A DNA stretch of 64,000 nucleotides from Mongoliitalea lutea (GCF_014652135.1 NZ_BMYF01000005.1:62001-126000); one strand, 5' to 3'. Counted from the stretch's first letter, positions 1 through 9,044 are shown. Notes: generated by a model not told the origin, from the sequence alone. Numbers and translations are program-made.

Positions 1-233
1 ATACGATCTCTTAATTTGATTACTTCGGACATAGACATACCTCTATCCGTAGCATAAGCAGCTAGTTGTTGTTCATTCATACCAGCAGATTCTGCTCTTT
101 TTACCAATTGTTCTACCTGTGCGTCGGATAAGTTATCAACTTTCACATTTTGAATATCATTTAGAGATTGACCTTGAGCATACAATCCCGTGTAGATAAA
201 AACTAAAGACAGCAACAACACTCTTTGTATCAT
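1..233 (-). CDS. Polysaccharide export outer-membrane protein (SLBB/Wza-like), N-terminal part
   Basis: This gene runs off the left edge; only the first 77 codons are present. It starts at the ATG whose complement is 231-233. The protein opens with a signal peptide ending near LYAQGQ. A short helical segment follows (QSLNDIQNVKVDNLSDAQVE, then a Gln/Ala/Met-rich stretch reaching MSMSEVIKLRDR). That N-terminus is characteristic of Bacteroidota polysaccharide export proteins that carry poly-export and SLBB domains further on; those domains lie outside the window. The role would be an outer-membrane exit channel for capsule or exopolysaccharide. The upstream regulator on the same strand, ending 132 bases away, fits such a locus. 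The family call rests on recognising the leader region only. Confidence 0.7.
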   Translation of the reverse strand, partial: MIQRVLLLSLVFIYTGLYAQGQSLNDIQNVKVDNLSDAQVEQLVKRAESAGMNEQQLAAYATDRGMSMSEVIKLRDR

Positions 234-365
234 ATATTTATATTGCTTAATACCTTACTCAGATAAATGTAAATTTATAACAAACAATTGATTAGATATA
301 TAAACAGCTTCGCCCTTTCAGTCACAAACGTGCTTATCTACTATTAATTATATAATGAATTGATG

Positions 366-872
366 CTATCTGCTATACAGCACCAATCCTTGGCAATCCT
401 TGTCCTCTGAAAGCAAATTAATTTTAACTTTCCGACGAATTAACTTTTCAATTTTGAGATGTAAATGCGAAGCAAATATTTCATCAAGATCATCCCCAAT
501 TATATTCAATTCAATTACACCTGAATCAACTCCCTTTGCATAATCACCTATCAAAACTACATGACGTACATCACCCATTCTCTCTAGCACAGCTTCCAAT
601 ACCTTATCTAATCCTAAATATTTGCGGATAATATCCTGTAAATTTTGATAAAGAGGATGCTCTTTATTTGCTTGATACTCAATTTTATTTTTGTCAAGAG
701 ATTTAATTAAAAAACCAGCATCCGTTAAATGAATCAACTCTTTCCTAATTGCATTAGTAGACTCCCCAAACTCTTCGGCCAGTCCTCTCAAATGACTTTG
801 ATTTTTTTCATTAACGAAAAATTTAACCAATAACTTTAATCTGGTTTTTGAAGTAATTAAAGAATCGAGCAT
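366..872 (-). CDS. Winged-helix transcriptional regulator with nucleotidyltransferase-like C-terminal domain
   Basis: The protein has 168 residues. Residues 5-70 read as a winged helix of the ArsR/MarR type: a first helix TRLKLLVKFFV, a recognition-helix region ESTNAIRKELIHLTDAG and a wing around FLIKSLDKNKIEYQ. Residues 90-155 resemble a minimal nucleotidyltransferase fold (VVLIGDYAKG, then GVIELNIIGDDLDEI). The catalytic pattern is not intact: the usual Gly-Ser is Gly-Asp (109-110), and the Asp-x-Asp position reads Ile-Glu-Leu (120-122). It may therefore be a ligand-binding or protein-binding module. It lies just upstream of, and on the same strand as, a polysaccharide export gene, which suggests it controls surface polysaccharide production. 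A fitting promoter -7 box lies at 896-903. No signal peptide or membrane segment is seen. Confidence 0.7.
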   Translation of the reverse strand: MLDSLITSKTRLKLLVKFFVNEKNQSHLRGLAEEFGESTNAIRKELIHLTDAGFLIKSLDKNKIEYQANKEHPLYQNLQDIIRKYLGLDKVLEAVLERMGDVRHVVLIGDYAKGVDSGVIELNIIGDDLDEIFASHLHLKIEKLIRRKVKINLLSEDKDCQGLVLYSR

Positions 873-895
873 AAAAGTAATTCAAAACTGAGCAA

Positions 896-903
896 CAAAA
901 GTA
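896..903 (-). promoter_or_regulatory. Putative -7 promoter box of the winged-helix regulator
   Basis: The minus strand reads TACTTTTG, a full match to the Bacteroidota -7 consensus TAnnTTTG, 24 bases before the regulator start at 872. The region about 20 bases further upstream is a T-run rather than a clear TTTG, so the -33 element is weak. Confidence 0.45.
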
Positions 904-1142
904 CTCACCCTTTTGGGTTTTAAAAAAAAAAATCCTAATTTTTTAACTATGGAGCATAGGTCGTTCCAAATAAAAAAATATCCAAAAGATTTTTAAACTT
1001 TTATTTTATTGAGATGCAGCCCTATACAAACGAAAGTGAATAGCCCCTTTCCATTACAAATTGGTAATTAATTTAGAATAAAGATACTTGGGCATGTATT
1101 TACCCCAAAAAATATCTCTATTAAATGTATCGCAAAAATATA

Positions 1143-1174
1143 TTCGGATCAAGCTCCGAATCCTCTTAACTTTG
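1143..1174 (+). promoter_or_regulatory. Putative Bacteroidota-type promoter of the ABC-F gene
   Basis: TTCG at 1143-1146 (consensus TTTG) is followed by 20 bases and then TAACTTTG at 1167-1174, a full match to TAnnTTTG. The ATG is at 1194. An inverted repeat TTCGGA-N6-TCCGAA (1143-1160) overlaps the -33 element and could bind a regulator. Confidence 0.5.
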
Positions 1175-1193
1175 GTGCTGAAAAAATTCACAC

Positions 1194-2834
1194 ATGATCT
1201 CAGTCGATAATATTTCAGTCATTCACGGTGGACATGCCTTGTTCAGTGATATCTCTTTTTCTATCAACCCAACAGATAAAATCGCCTTGATGGGGAAAAA
1301 TGGTGCTGGAAAATCTACCATGCTAAAAATCATTGCAGGTGTATCCAAACCTTCCAAGGGAGGTGTTTCTGCCCCAAAAGATGCGATAATCGCTTACCTT
1401 CCGCAGCATTTACTAACTGATGATAATAGTACCGTATTTGAAGAAACTTCCAAAGCATTCGCATCCTATCTTAGCTTAAAAGAAGAAATTGATCGGCTAA
1501 ATGAGGAGTTGACTGTGCGTACGGATTACGATTCTGAGGACTATTATAAAATAATTGAGCGAGTTTCGGAAGTATCTGAAAAATTCTATTCTATTGAAGA
1601 AGTCAACTATGAAGAAGAAGTGGAAAAGGTCTTACTAGGCCTTGGTTTTGAGCGTGCAGATTTTCAAAGACCTACCTCAGAGTTTTCAGGGGGTTGGAGA
1701 ATGCGAATAGAATTGGCAAAAATCCTTTTGCAGAAGCCTGACTTGATTTTATTAGATGAGCCTACCAACCATCTGGACATAGAGTCCATTCAATGGTTAG
1801 AGGAGTTTTTAAAAGAAAAAGCCAAAGCAGTAGTGGTAATTTCTCACGATAGGGCTTTTGTAGACAATATCACCAATCGTACCATTGAGGTAACAATGGG
1901 CCGAATTTATGATTATAAGGCAAAATACAGCCACTACTTAGAACTAAGAAAAGAACGCAGAGAACAACAGCAAAAGCACTATGAAGAGCAACAAAAAATG
2001 ATTGCCGAAACCCAACAATTCATCGAGCGTTTCAAAGGCACTTATTCCAAAACCTTACAAGTTCAATCACGCGTAAAAATGCTTGAAAAGCTGGAGTTAG
2101 TTGAGGTTGATGAAGTAGATACTTCAGCCCTTCGCCTACGCTTCCCTCCTTCTCCACGGTCAGGTAAATATCCAGTCATTGTAGAAGAACTCTCTAAATC
2201 TTACGGAGACCATGTAGTCTTCAAAGATGCTTCCATGACCATAGAGCGGGGAGAAAAAGTAGCTTTCGTGGGTAAAAACGGGGAAGGTAAATCCACCATG
2301 ATCAAAGCTATCATGGGTGAAATAGACTATAATGGTAAATGCGAATTAGGACACAATTCCATGATTGGCTACTTCGCACAAAATCAAGCCTCCCAATTAG
2401 ATGAGAATCTTACCATATTTGAAACTATTGATCAAATTGCAGTTGGTGAAATACGAAGTAAAATAAAAGATTTATTGGGTGCTTTTATGTTTAAAGGCGA
2501 CGATATCAACAAAAAAGTGAAAGTCTTGTCGGGCGGTGAGAAAACCCGCTTGGCTATGATCAAATTGTTGCTGGAACCAGTAAACCTATTAATTCTTGAT
2601 GAACCTACCAATCACTTAGATATGCGCACTAAAGATATTATCAAAGATGCTTTAAAAGATTTTGATGGCACCTTGATATTAGTTTCCCATGATCGAGATT
2701 TCTTAGATGGCCTTGCTACGAAAGTATTCGAATTTGGCAACAAACGTATCAAAGAGCACTTTGAAGACATCAATGGGTTCCTGAGAAACAAAAAACTAGA
2801 AAATCTTAGGGAGGTAGAAAGAAAGCAAAACTAA
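1194..2834 (+). CDS. ABC-F family ATP-binding protein
   Basis: This soluble protein of 546 residues has two fused ATPase domains and no membrane segments, the layout of ABC-F proteins that act on the ribosome. Domain 1 has Walker A GKNGAGKST at 34-42, signature FSGGWRMR and Walker B LILLDEPTNHLD. A charged linker of about 80 residues (ELRKERREQQQKHYEEQQ onward) matches the interdomain linker of the family. Domain 2 has Walker A GKNGEGKST, signature LSGGEKTR and Walker B LLILDEPTNHLD. The likely role is a translation factor of the EttA/Uup/YbiT type rather than a transporter. The subfamily cannot be fixed by eye. It is monocistronic and followed by a strong hairpin shared with the convergent gene. 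Confidence 0.88.
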   Translation: MISVDNISVIHGGHALFSDISFSINPTDKIALMGKNGAGKSTMLKIIAGVSKPSKGGVSAPKDAIIAYLPQHLLTDDNSTVFEETSKAFASYLSLKEEIDRLNEELTVRTDYDSEDYYKIIERVSEVSEKFYSIEEVNYEEEVEKVLLGLGFERADFQRPTSEFSGGWRMRIELAKILLQKPDLILLDEPTNHLDIESIQWLEEFLKEKAKAVVVISHDRAFVDNITNRTIEVTMGRIYDYKAKYSHYLELRKERREQQQKHYEEQQKMIAETQQFIERFKGTYSKTLQVQSRVKMLEKLELVEVDEVDTSALRLRFPPSPRSGKYPVIVEELSKSYGDHVVFKDASMTIERGEKVAFVGKNGEGKSTMIKAIMGEIDYNGKCELGHNSMIGYFAQNQASQLDENLTIFETIDQIAVGEIRSKIKDLLGAFMFKGDDINKKVKVLSGGEKTRLAMIKLLLEPVNLLILDEPTNHLDMRTKDIIKDALKDFDGTLILVSHDRDFLDGLATKVFEFGNKRIKEHFEDINGFLRNKKLENLREVERKQN

Positions 2835-2891
2835 ACTTTTAGACTAACCTCTTAAAAACTGCTACTCCCCTTTTTAATTCGATAGATTAAC

Positions 2892-2926
2892 AAAAAAAAA
2901 GTCCCAAAAATTCGGGACTTTTTTCT
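2892..2926. terminator. Bidirectional intrinsic terminator
   Basis: A stem GTCCC/GGGAC with an AAAAATTC loop (2901-2918) is flanked by nine A residues on the left and a T-run on the right. It can stop both the rightward ABC-F transcript and the leftward E2 transcript. Confidence 0.8.
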
Positions 2927-2936
2927 TGTTCTTCAA

Positions 2937-4592
2937 TTAAATTAAAATTCTTACTGGATCTTCCAACAAACCTTTCAAGGTCTGCAAGAATGCGGAACCT
3001 ACGGCTCCATCCACAACTCTATGGTCACAGGAAAGTGTTACTTTCATCACGTTACCGATTTGCATTTGACCATTCTTCACAACCACTGTTTCCTTGATGC
3101 CTCCTACTGCAAGGATACAAGCATCCGGTGGGTTGATAATTGCGGTAAACTCATCGATACCAAACATTCCCAAGTTAGATATGGTGAACGTGTTTCCTTC
3201 CCAATCTTTTGGTTGCAATTCTTTATTTTTTGCCTTTCCACCTAGCGTTTTCGCTTCATTGGAGATTTGAGAGAGTGACTTAGAGTCAGCAAACCTGATT
3301 ACAGGTACCAATAAGCCTTCTTCCACTGCTACAGCCATACCGATATGGATGTGGTCATTGTAACGGATTTTATCACCTAACCAAGAAGAATTTACTTTTG
3401 GATGCTGACGCAGGGCAGCTGCTGCTGCTTTGATCACCATATCATTGAAAGAAATTTTCACTGGGGATATCTCATTCATGCTCTTTCTCGCTTCGATTGC
3501 CTTATCCATGTTGATTTCCATGGTCAAGTAGAAGTGAGGAGCTGTAAATTTACTTTCAGCCAAGCGCTTTGCAATCACCTTACGCATTTGAGATACTTTC
3601 TCTTCACGGAAGGACTCTTGACCCAAAGCAGGCGCAGAACCGCTAGCTGTTGCTTGTGCCGGTACTGGCTGAGCAGCAGCTGGAGTAAAGGTTTCTACAT
3701 CTCTTTTGATGATTCTTCCTCCTTCTCCTGAACCTTTCACCTGACGGATGTCGATTCCTTTTTCCTCAGCTAAGCGTTTTGCCAATGGAGAGGCTTTTAC
3801 GCGCTCACCATTATCAGTTGCAGCTGCTGCTGGAGCAGATGAGGTAGCGGTTGAAGTCTTAGGCTCTTCTTTTGGCTCATCTTTAGCAGCAGGAGCAGAT
3901 TCAGTCACAGCTTCAGGCTCATCAGCAGTCTTGGCTTCATGTGCTTTAAGCAACGTTTGATAATCAGCACCTTTTTCACCGATGATTGCAATGACACCAT
4001 CTACAGGTACTGAATTCCCTGCATCGACTCCGATATATAGCAATGTACCGTCTTCATAAGACTCCAATTCCATGGTCGCCTTATCGGTCTCCACTTCTGC
4101 GATGATATCACCGGATTTAACATCATCACCTACTTTTTTCAACCAACTCGCGATAGTACCATCAGTCATGGTATCACTCATTTTAGGCATGGTGATAACA
4201 GTGGCATTGATACCTGAAGTATCAATTTTCTCTGCTAGTTTTGGTTTTTCTTCGGCAGCTTTTGATGGAGCAGCTTCTTCTTTAGTATCTTCAGCTTTAG
4301 CAGCAGGAGCATCACCAGAGGCAATCTCCTTTAGCAAAGCATCTATGTTTTCACCTTTTTCCCCAATGATCGCAATGACACCGTTAACTGGTACTGCACC
4401 TTTCTCCTCCACACCAATGTGCAATAGCACACCTTCATCATAAGATTCCAATTCCATGGTCGCCTTATCGGTCTCCACTTCTGCTAGAATATCTCCAGGC
4501 TTAACAGTATCACCTACTTTTTTCAACCACGCTGCGATTACCCCTTCTTCCATGGTATCGCTCATTTTGGGCATTCTAATTATCTCGGCCAT
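2937..4592 (-). CDS. pdhC: Pyruvate dehydrogenase complex dihydrolipoamide acetyltransferase (E2)
   Basis: This enzyme transfers acetyl groups from a lipoyl arm to CoA in the cytoplasmic pyruvate dehydrogenase complex. The 551 residues show two lipoyl domains at about 1-77 and 130-207, each with an ETDKATMELES core; the lysines to be lipoylated are K43 and K171. Flexible Ala/Pro/Glu-rich linkers follow each. A peripheral subunit-binding domain lies at about 265-300 (VKASPLAKRLAEEKGIDI). The acyltransferase core runs from about 325 to the end, with the active-site motif DHRVVDG near the C-terminus. The E1 and E3 genes are not in the window. The start gives MAEIIRMPKMSDTM, the usual N-terminus. 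The low-complexity linkers create spurious open frames on the other strand. Confidence 0.93.
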   Translation of the reverse strand: MAEIIRMPKMSDTMEEGVIAAWLKKVGDTVKPGDILAEVETDKATMELESYDEGVLLHIGVEEKGAVPVNGVIAIIGEKGENIDALLKEIASGDAPAAKAEDTKEEAAPSKAAEEKPKLAEKIDTSGINATVITMPKMSDTMTDGTIASWLKKVGDDVKSGDIIAEVETDKATMELESYEDGTLLYIGVDAGNSVPVDGVIAIIGEKGADYQTLLKAHEAKTADEPEAVTESAPAAKDEPKEEPKTSTATSSAPAAAATDNGERVKASPLAKRLAEEKGIDIRQVKGSGEGGRIIKRDVETFTPAAAQPVPAQATASGSAPALGQESFREEKVSQMRKVIAKRLAESKFTAPHFYLTMEINMDKAIEARKSMNEISPVKISFNDMVIKAAAAALRQHPKVNSSWLGDKIRYNDHIHIGMAVAVEEGLLVPVIRFADSKSLSQISNEAKTLGGKAKNKELQPKDWEGNTFTISNLGMFGIDEFTAIINPPDACILAVGGIKETVVVKNGQMQIGNVMKVTLSCDHRVVDGAVGSAFLQTLKGLLEDPVRILI

Positions 4593-4716
4593 AAGTTTAA
4601 TAGATTCCTAGTCCAAATTTTAAGGAGTCCAAAAATAGTTGTTAAAATGTCTTTATTCAAATTTATAATATTATTTTCAGGATTGTAAAGCATGAAAACA
4701 GCAGAATTGTTCCCAA

Positions 4717-5676
4717 ATGCCCTTAAGTAAAAATACAGAATACGAATCTCCTAAGTGGCTTTTCAATGGTCATTTACAGACAATCATCCCCTCTCTCTTT
4801 CGCCCGAGCATCCCGCTGCCCTTTGAAAGAGAGCGCATTACAACCCCTGATGGGGATTTTCTAGACCTTGATTGGCTGAAAAACAACTCTGAGGATCTGG
4901 TTATCATCAGTCATGGACTGGAAGGAAATAGCCAACGTCCCTACATGACCGGTATGGCCCGACAATTTTACGCAAACGGGTTTGATGTACTTACCTGGAA
5001 CTTCCGTGGTTGCGGAGAGGAATTAAATTCCAAGCCTATTTTTTACCACTCTGGCGCCACTTATGACTTGGACACAGTGGTTAATCATGCTGCACCAGGG
5101 TACCAAAACATTCATTTAATAGGTTTTAGTCTTGGAGGGAACCTTACCTTGAAGTATTTGGGAGAAAAAAGAAATAGGCTTCCAAAAATTAAAAAAGGGG
5201 TAGCCATCTCTGTTCCTTTGCACTTGGAAAGCTCTTGTCTCAAAATTTCTTCAGGAGAAAATATCGTCTATGCCAAGCGATTTTTGAAAACCTTAAAAGA
5301 AAAAGTTACTATAAAAGCCAAATTATTCCCTGAGGAAATCCCCCTGGGAACACTTCGAAAAATTAAAACACTGAAAGACTTTGACGATAGTTACACAGGT
5401 CCACTTCATGGATTTAAAGATGCACATGATTACTACGAGCAGTGTTCGTCTTTGTATTTTTTAGAGGGCATCGAAGTACCCACACTAGTTTTAAATGCAC
5501 AAAATGATCCTTTTTTGACTGATAAATGCTTCCCTATTTCTGTAGGACGTAGTTTGGATGCTGTTTGGATGGAGTTCCCAAAGCTGGGAGGGCATGTGGG
5601 CTTTACTCCAAGGGAAAGCAAAGACATTTATTGGTCGGAGAAAAGAGCATTTGAATTTATCAGATATGAACCTTAA
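4717..5676 (+). CDS. Alpha/beta-fold hydrolase, YheT/EMB8 family
   Basis: The protein of 319 residues belongs to the UPF0017 group of alpha/beta hydrolases. It shows the family's opening WLFNGHLQTIIPSLFR (14-29), an oxyanion-region motif SHGLEG (65-70), the nucleophile elbow GFSLGG with S138, and fitting acid and base residues D264 (NAQNDPFL) and H293 (GGHVGF). The natural substrate of the bacterial members is not firmly known; an esterase or lipase activity is expected. It is divergent from the E2 gene and begins a rightward run of genes at 4.7-8.9 kb; the next gene follows after 21 bases. Confidence 0.85.
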   Translation: MPLSKNTEYESPKWLFNGHLQTIIPSLFRPSIPLPFERERITTPDGDFLDLDWLKNNSEDLVIISHGLEGNSQRPYMTGMARQFYANGFDVLTWNFRGCGEELNSKPIFYHSGATYDLDTVVNHAAPGYQNIHLIGFSLGGNLTLKYLGEKRNRLPKIKKGVAISVPLHLESSCLKISSGENIVYAKRFLKTLKEKVTIKAKLFPEEIPLGTLRKIKTLKDFDDSYTGPLHGFKDAHDYYEQCSSLYFLEGIEVPTLVLNAQNDPFLTDKCFPISVGRSLDAVWMEFPKLGGHVGFTPRESKDIYWSEKRAFEFIRYEP

Positions 5677-5697
5677 TTTTCTAAAAAAAATACAGCT

Positions 5698-6396
5698 ATG
5701 TGCGGCAGATACTCACTCAGTAAAAGTAAGATAGAACTTGAAGAACGATTTCAGGCAGAAATGCTCGGAGATTTCAATCCCCGATACAACATAGCGCCCT
5801 CCCAACTCGTGCCTGTCATCACTTCGGATAGCCCCAAAGGATTTTCATTCTTCTACTGGGGATTGACGCCTGAATTTGCGAAAAACAAACCTGTATCTAT
5901 CAACTTTATCAATGCCCGTGCAGAAACAGTTCATCAAAAAGTATCTTTTAAATCAGCCTTCAAACAAAGGCGCTGCTTAGTACCCGCTGATTGCTTTTTC
6001 GAATGGAAACGGGTTGGTAAAAAGACTAAAATTCCTTACCGATTCGCCTTGGAAAATGATGAAGCTTTTGCGTTTGCTGGAATTTGGGAAGAATATGAGA
6101 ATGAAAAGGGAGAAAATAATCACACGTTTTTAATCCTTACTACCCAACCTAATTCAGTGATTGGTGAAATACATGACCGCATGCCTGTGATTTTGAAAAA
6201 AGAAGATGAAAAAAAATGGCTGGACACCTACAGCTCAGAAGAAACCTTGCTAGACCTTTTACAAGCGTACAATCCCGAATTGATGATTTCACACACCGTT
6301 TCTCCTTTAGTGAACTCTGTTCATAATGACAGCCCTGCCATCATTCGAAAAACTTCTCCTATGGATCAATTTGGAAACTATACCCTCTTTGGATAA
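5698..6396 (+). CDS. SOS response-associated peptidase (SRAP/YedK/HMCES family)
   Basis: SRAP proteins form a covalent DNA-protein crosslink with abasic sites in single-stranded DNA and shield them from breakage. The 232 residues carry the complete active site: C2 right after the initiator Met (MCGRYS), N72 in INARAET, E102 in CFFEWK, and H159 in IHDRMPV. Cys2 must become the N-terminal residue, which fixes the start. The length is typical. It overlaps the next gene by one base (TAATG), so the two are translationally coupled, although the functions look unrelated. Confidence 0.92.
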   Translation: MCGRYSLSKSKIELEERFQAEMLGDFNPRYNIAPSQLVPVITSDSPKGFSFFYWGLTPEFAKNKPVSINFINARAETVHQKVSFKSAFKQRRCLVPADCFFEWKRVGKKTKIPYRFALENDEAFAFAGIWEEYENEKGENNHTFLILTTQPNSVIGEIHDRMPVILKKEDEKKWLDTYSSEETLLDLLQAYNPELMISHTVSPLVNSVHNDSPAIIRKTSPMDQFGNYTLFG

Positions 6397-7295
6397 TGCC
6401 TACTATACATACAATAGACCTTCAATTTCTTGAAACCTCCGAAGCCATTGCTTGCTTTTTGATCGAAAGTTCGGCTGGACCCATTTTAATAGAAACTGGA
6501 CCTGAAAGCACATTTCAGCAACTCAAAAATGGCATTGAAGCCCTCGGATTTGAAGTATCCGACATAAAACATGTGTTCTTATCACACATCCACTTTGACC
6601 ACGCGGGAGCTGCTTGGAAATTTGTAGAATTAGGTGCTAAAATATATGTTCATCCAGCCGGTTTACCACATTTAGCAAGCCCTGAAAAACTCTGGAACTC
6701 TGCTGCGATGATTTATGGAGAGGATATGGAGCGTCTTTGGGGAAGCATGCAGCCTATCGCAGAGGGAAATTTGGTGTCGGTAGCAGATGGTCAGCAATTC
6801 CGACTTGGAGAACTAACATTAGAGGCTATTCACAGTGCCGGGCATGCAGTACATCATATCGCATGGAAATTAGGGGAAATCATTTTCACAGGTGACGTAG
6901 CAGGTGTTAAAATTAATGGTGGCCCCGTTGTTCCTCCTTGCCCTCCTCCAGATATTCACATCGAAGACTGGAAAAACTCTATACAAAAAATCCTATCGCA
7001 TCATCCTAAGCAATTTTTTCTTACCCATTTTGGAATCATTCATGAGCCTGTAAGTCACATGAACTCCTTAGAAGCTATCCTGGATGACTGGGCTGGTTGG
7101 ATGAAAATTCGTTTTGAAGAACAAACAGCTGTAGATGAGGCCACCAAGTTATTTAGGACCTACACGCGAGATCAGCTCACTTCCCAAAACTGCTCTGATG
7201 CGTTAATCCAGGTATATGAATACGCCAACCCGAGCTGGATGTCTGTTGCTGGTTTGCTACGCTATTGGAAATTGAAAAGTCAGGGAAGGATTTAA
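6396..7295 (+). CDS. Metallo-beta-lactamase fold hydrolase
   Basis: The 299-residue cytoplasmic protein has the metal-binding signature HIHFDH (H64, H66, D68, H69), a further His in the GHAVHH region near 150, and FTGDVAG with the bridging Asp. These define the metallo-beta-lactamase fold (glyoxalase II-like branch). The substrate is unknown; no extra domain marks it as an RNase, lactonase or sulfur dioxygenase. The start overlaps the stop of the SRAP gene by one base. The 111 bases to the next gene may hold a separate promoter for fabH. Confidence 0.82.
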   Translation: MPTIHTIDLQFLETSEAIACFLIESSAGPILIETGPESTFQQLKNGIEALGFEVSDIKHVFLSHIHFDHAGAAWKFVELGAKIYVHPAGLPHLASPEKLWNSAAMIYGEDMERLWGSMQPIAEGNLVSVADGQQFRLGELTLEAIHSAGHAVHHIAWKLGEIIFTGDVAGVKINGGPVVPPCPPPDIHIEDWKNSIQKILSHHPKQFFLTHFGIIHEPVSHMNSLEAILDDWAGWMKIRFEEQTAVDEATKLFRTYTRDQLTSQNCSDALIQVYEYANPSWMSVAGLLRYWKLKSQGRI

Positions 7296-7406
7296 ACTTA
7301 CTCAGAACATTTACAGGATTTTCTAGTTTTGGTATTCCCATCCAAACATTGGATATTTGCCTAGTCAACAGAGTGCTAAGCCCAAGTTTAACCAAAATTA
7401 TTTTCC

Positions 7407-8405
7407 ATGAAAAAATCCAGAATAACAGGTACAGGTCACTATGTACCTGAAAACATCATCACCAACGACTACCTTTCCTCTATCATGAACACCAATAATG
7501 ATTGGATCCTAGAGCGAACTGGTATTCAGGAAAGACGTTGGTTTACTCCTGGAAAAGATACTGTTACTAGCATGTCTGCTGCTGCATCCAAGATGGCTCT
7601 TGAGCGTGCCGGTTTAACAGCTAAAGACATTGATTTCATAGTGTTTGCTACCATTACTGCTGATTATTTCCTTCCGGGCAATGGAGTATTGCTTCAGCGA
7701 GAGCTTGGGATGCATGGTATCGGCGCCCTTGATATCCGAAATGCTTGTTCCGGTTTTATTTATGGGCTTTCAGTAGCAGATCAGTTTATCAAAACAGGCA
7801 TGTACAAAAACATCCTGGTGGTGGGAGCTGAAATCCAGTCTTCTGCTTTGGATAAAAGTGATGAAGGCCGGTCAAGTGCCGTCATTTTTGCAGATGGAGC
7901 CGGTGCCGTGGTATTATCTGCTGTAGAACCTGATATGCCGGGCATCATGTCCACCCATTTACATGCTGATGGAGATTATGCAGAGGAATTGTATTGCATA
8001 GCTCCAAGCTCAAGCCAACCCGTAAGGATTTCCCAGGAATTGATTGAAAGAGGTGATTTCTTCTTGAAAATGAATGGAAACACCGTATTCAAGCATGCGG
8101 TAGTGCGTTTCGTTGAAGTCATCAATGAAGCCTTGGAAGCCAATGGCGTTAATAAATCTGAAATCGATCTCTTGGTACCTCACCAAGCAAACCTTCGTAT
8201 CAGTAATTACATTCAACAAAAAATGGGCTTACCTGATGAGAAGGTTTTCAATAATATTATGTACTTGGGCAATACAACTGCCGGAACCATCCCAATTGCT
8301 TTGTCCGAAGCTTGGGAGCAAGGAAGGATTAAAGAAGGCGATCTAATTTGTTTGGCAGCCTTTGGAAGTGGTTTTGCATGGGCTTCTGCTTTATTGAGAT
8401 GGTAA
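7407..8405 (+). CDS. fabH: 3-oxoacyl-ACP synthase III (FabH-type ketosynthase)
   Basis: FabH condenses an acyl-CoA with malonyl-ACP to start fatty acid synthesis. The 332 residues contain the Cys-His-Asn triad of the family: C114 in NACSGF, H259 in VPHQAN and N289 in GNTTAG. The N-terminal pattern (ITGTGHYVPENIITN, WILERTGIQERRW) is typical. Since it is followed one base after its stop by an unknown gene, and not by plsX or other fab genes, it could also be a secondary ketosynthase III of a dedicated pathway; Bacteroidota often have several paralogues. Cytoplasmic. Confidence 0.85.
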   Translation: MKKSRITGTGHYVPENIITNDYLSSIMNTNNDWILERTGIQERRWFTPGKDTVTSMSAAASKMALERAGLTAKDIDFIVFATITADYFLPGNGVLLQRELGMHGIGALDIRNACSGFIYGLSVADQFIKTGMYKNILVVGAEIQSSALDKSDEGRSSAVIFADGAGAVVLSAVEPDMPGIMSTHLHADGDYAEELYCIAPSSSQPVRISQELIERGDFFLKMNGNTVFKHAVVRFVEVINEALEANGVNKSEIDLLVPHQANLRISNYIQQKMGLPDEKVFNNIMYLGNTTAGTIPIALSEAWEQGRIKEGDLICLAAFGSGFAWASALLRW

Positions 8406-8406
8406 T

Positions 8407-8955
8407 ATGAATCATACAATCAACCGTCGTTTGTTGGAGGACCAGTCGCTTTGGCATGAAATCAACCAACAAACGACTTTATTTTTAGATCTATTTACAG
8501 AAATATCCAATACCTACACTCAGCAAGAGCTTGTAAAAATCTTTCCCTCCTCCAAAGGTTGTAAGGTAACAAAGGGGCTGCAATTATTGGGCTGTCCTTA
8601 TCAAGTATTGGATATTGTCAGAGATTTTGATGAAGAATCCGGTTTTAACATCCGAATACTCAATTGGTGGGGTCACGGTCTTTTTTTGATTATATTGGCT
8701 GGTAAACAAAGAAACCAGCAGTTAGCTTTATTCGGTGAAAGTAATCCATGTGATTATACTATTTTCACGGGACTGAATCCTTGGGATTATGAACAATTGA
8801 TTCTTTCAAAACCTAGAACAACCCTTCCAAAAGACAAGTTTTCTTCTGAAAAACGCTTACAAATTTTTAAGAAAATAGCACTTCCTGATGATGTGGACCT
8901 CCTTCGAACAGCCCTTTCCAAAGAAATTGACAGAATTATGGAATATACATGGTAA
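8407..8955 (+). CDS. Conserved hypothetical protein coupled to FabH
   Basis: I do not recognise a named family in this 182-residue protein. It has no signal peptide and no clear membrane helix; one hydrophobic strand (GLFLIILAG) sits near residue 100. It contains several Trp and Cys residues (LGCPYQVLDIV, NWWGHGLF, NPCDYTIF). The composition suggests a compact cytoplasmic alpha/beta protein. It begins one base after the fabH stop, so the two are almost certainly cotranscribed and probably translationally coupled. A role next to the ketosynthase is inference from position only. No terminator is seen after it. Confidence 0.7.
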   Translation: MNHTINRRLLEDQSLWHEINQQTTLFLDLFTEISNTYTQQELVKIFPSSKGCKVTKGLQLLGCPYQVLDIVRDFDEESGFNIRILNWWGHGLFLIILAGKQRNQQLALFGESNPCDYTIFTGLNPWDYEQLILSKPRTTLPKDKFSSEKRLQIFKKIALPDDVDLLRTALSKEIDRIMEYTW

Positions 8956-9044
8956 TGTTTTCCTTTTTTCTTCAAATTGAACTAATTTACAACCGCATAT
9001 TGAATATATTCGTACCTATATAATTGAATCCTGACCAACTTCTT

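Larger units (their letters stand above)
873..1193. other. Divergent intergenic region between the regulator and the ABC-F gene
   Basis: These 321 AT-rich bases separate two divergently transcribed genes. The left part carries the regulator's promoter-like box (896-903) and a short palindrome ACCCTTTTGGGT at 907-918. The right part carries an inverted repeat TTCGGA/TCCGAA at 1143-1160 and a TAnnTTTG box at 1167-1174. I see no open reading frame or RNA gene in it. Confidence 0.6.

Noticed and set aside
3402-4443. Several open frames on the + strand opposite the E2 gene
   Set aside because: They are antisense to the lipoyl domains and Ala/Pro/Glu-rich linkers, with biased composition and no family resemblance; the E2 reading is unambiguous.
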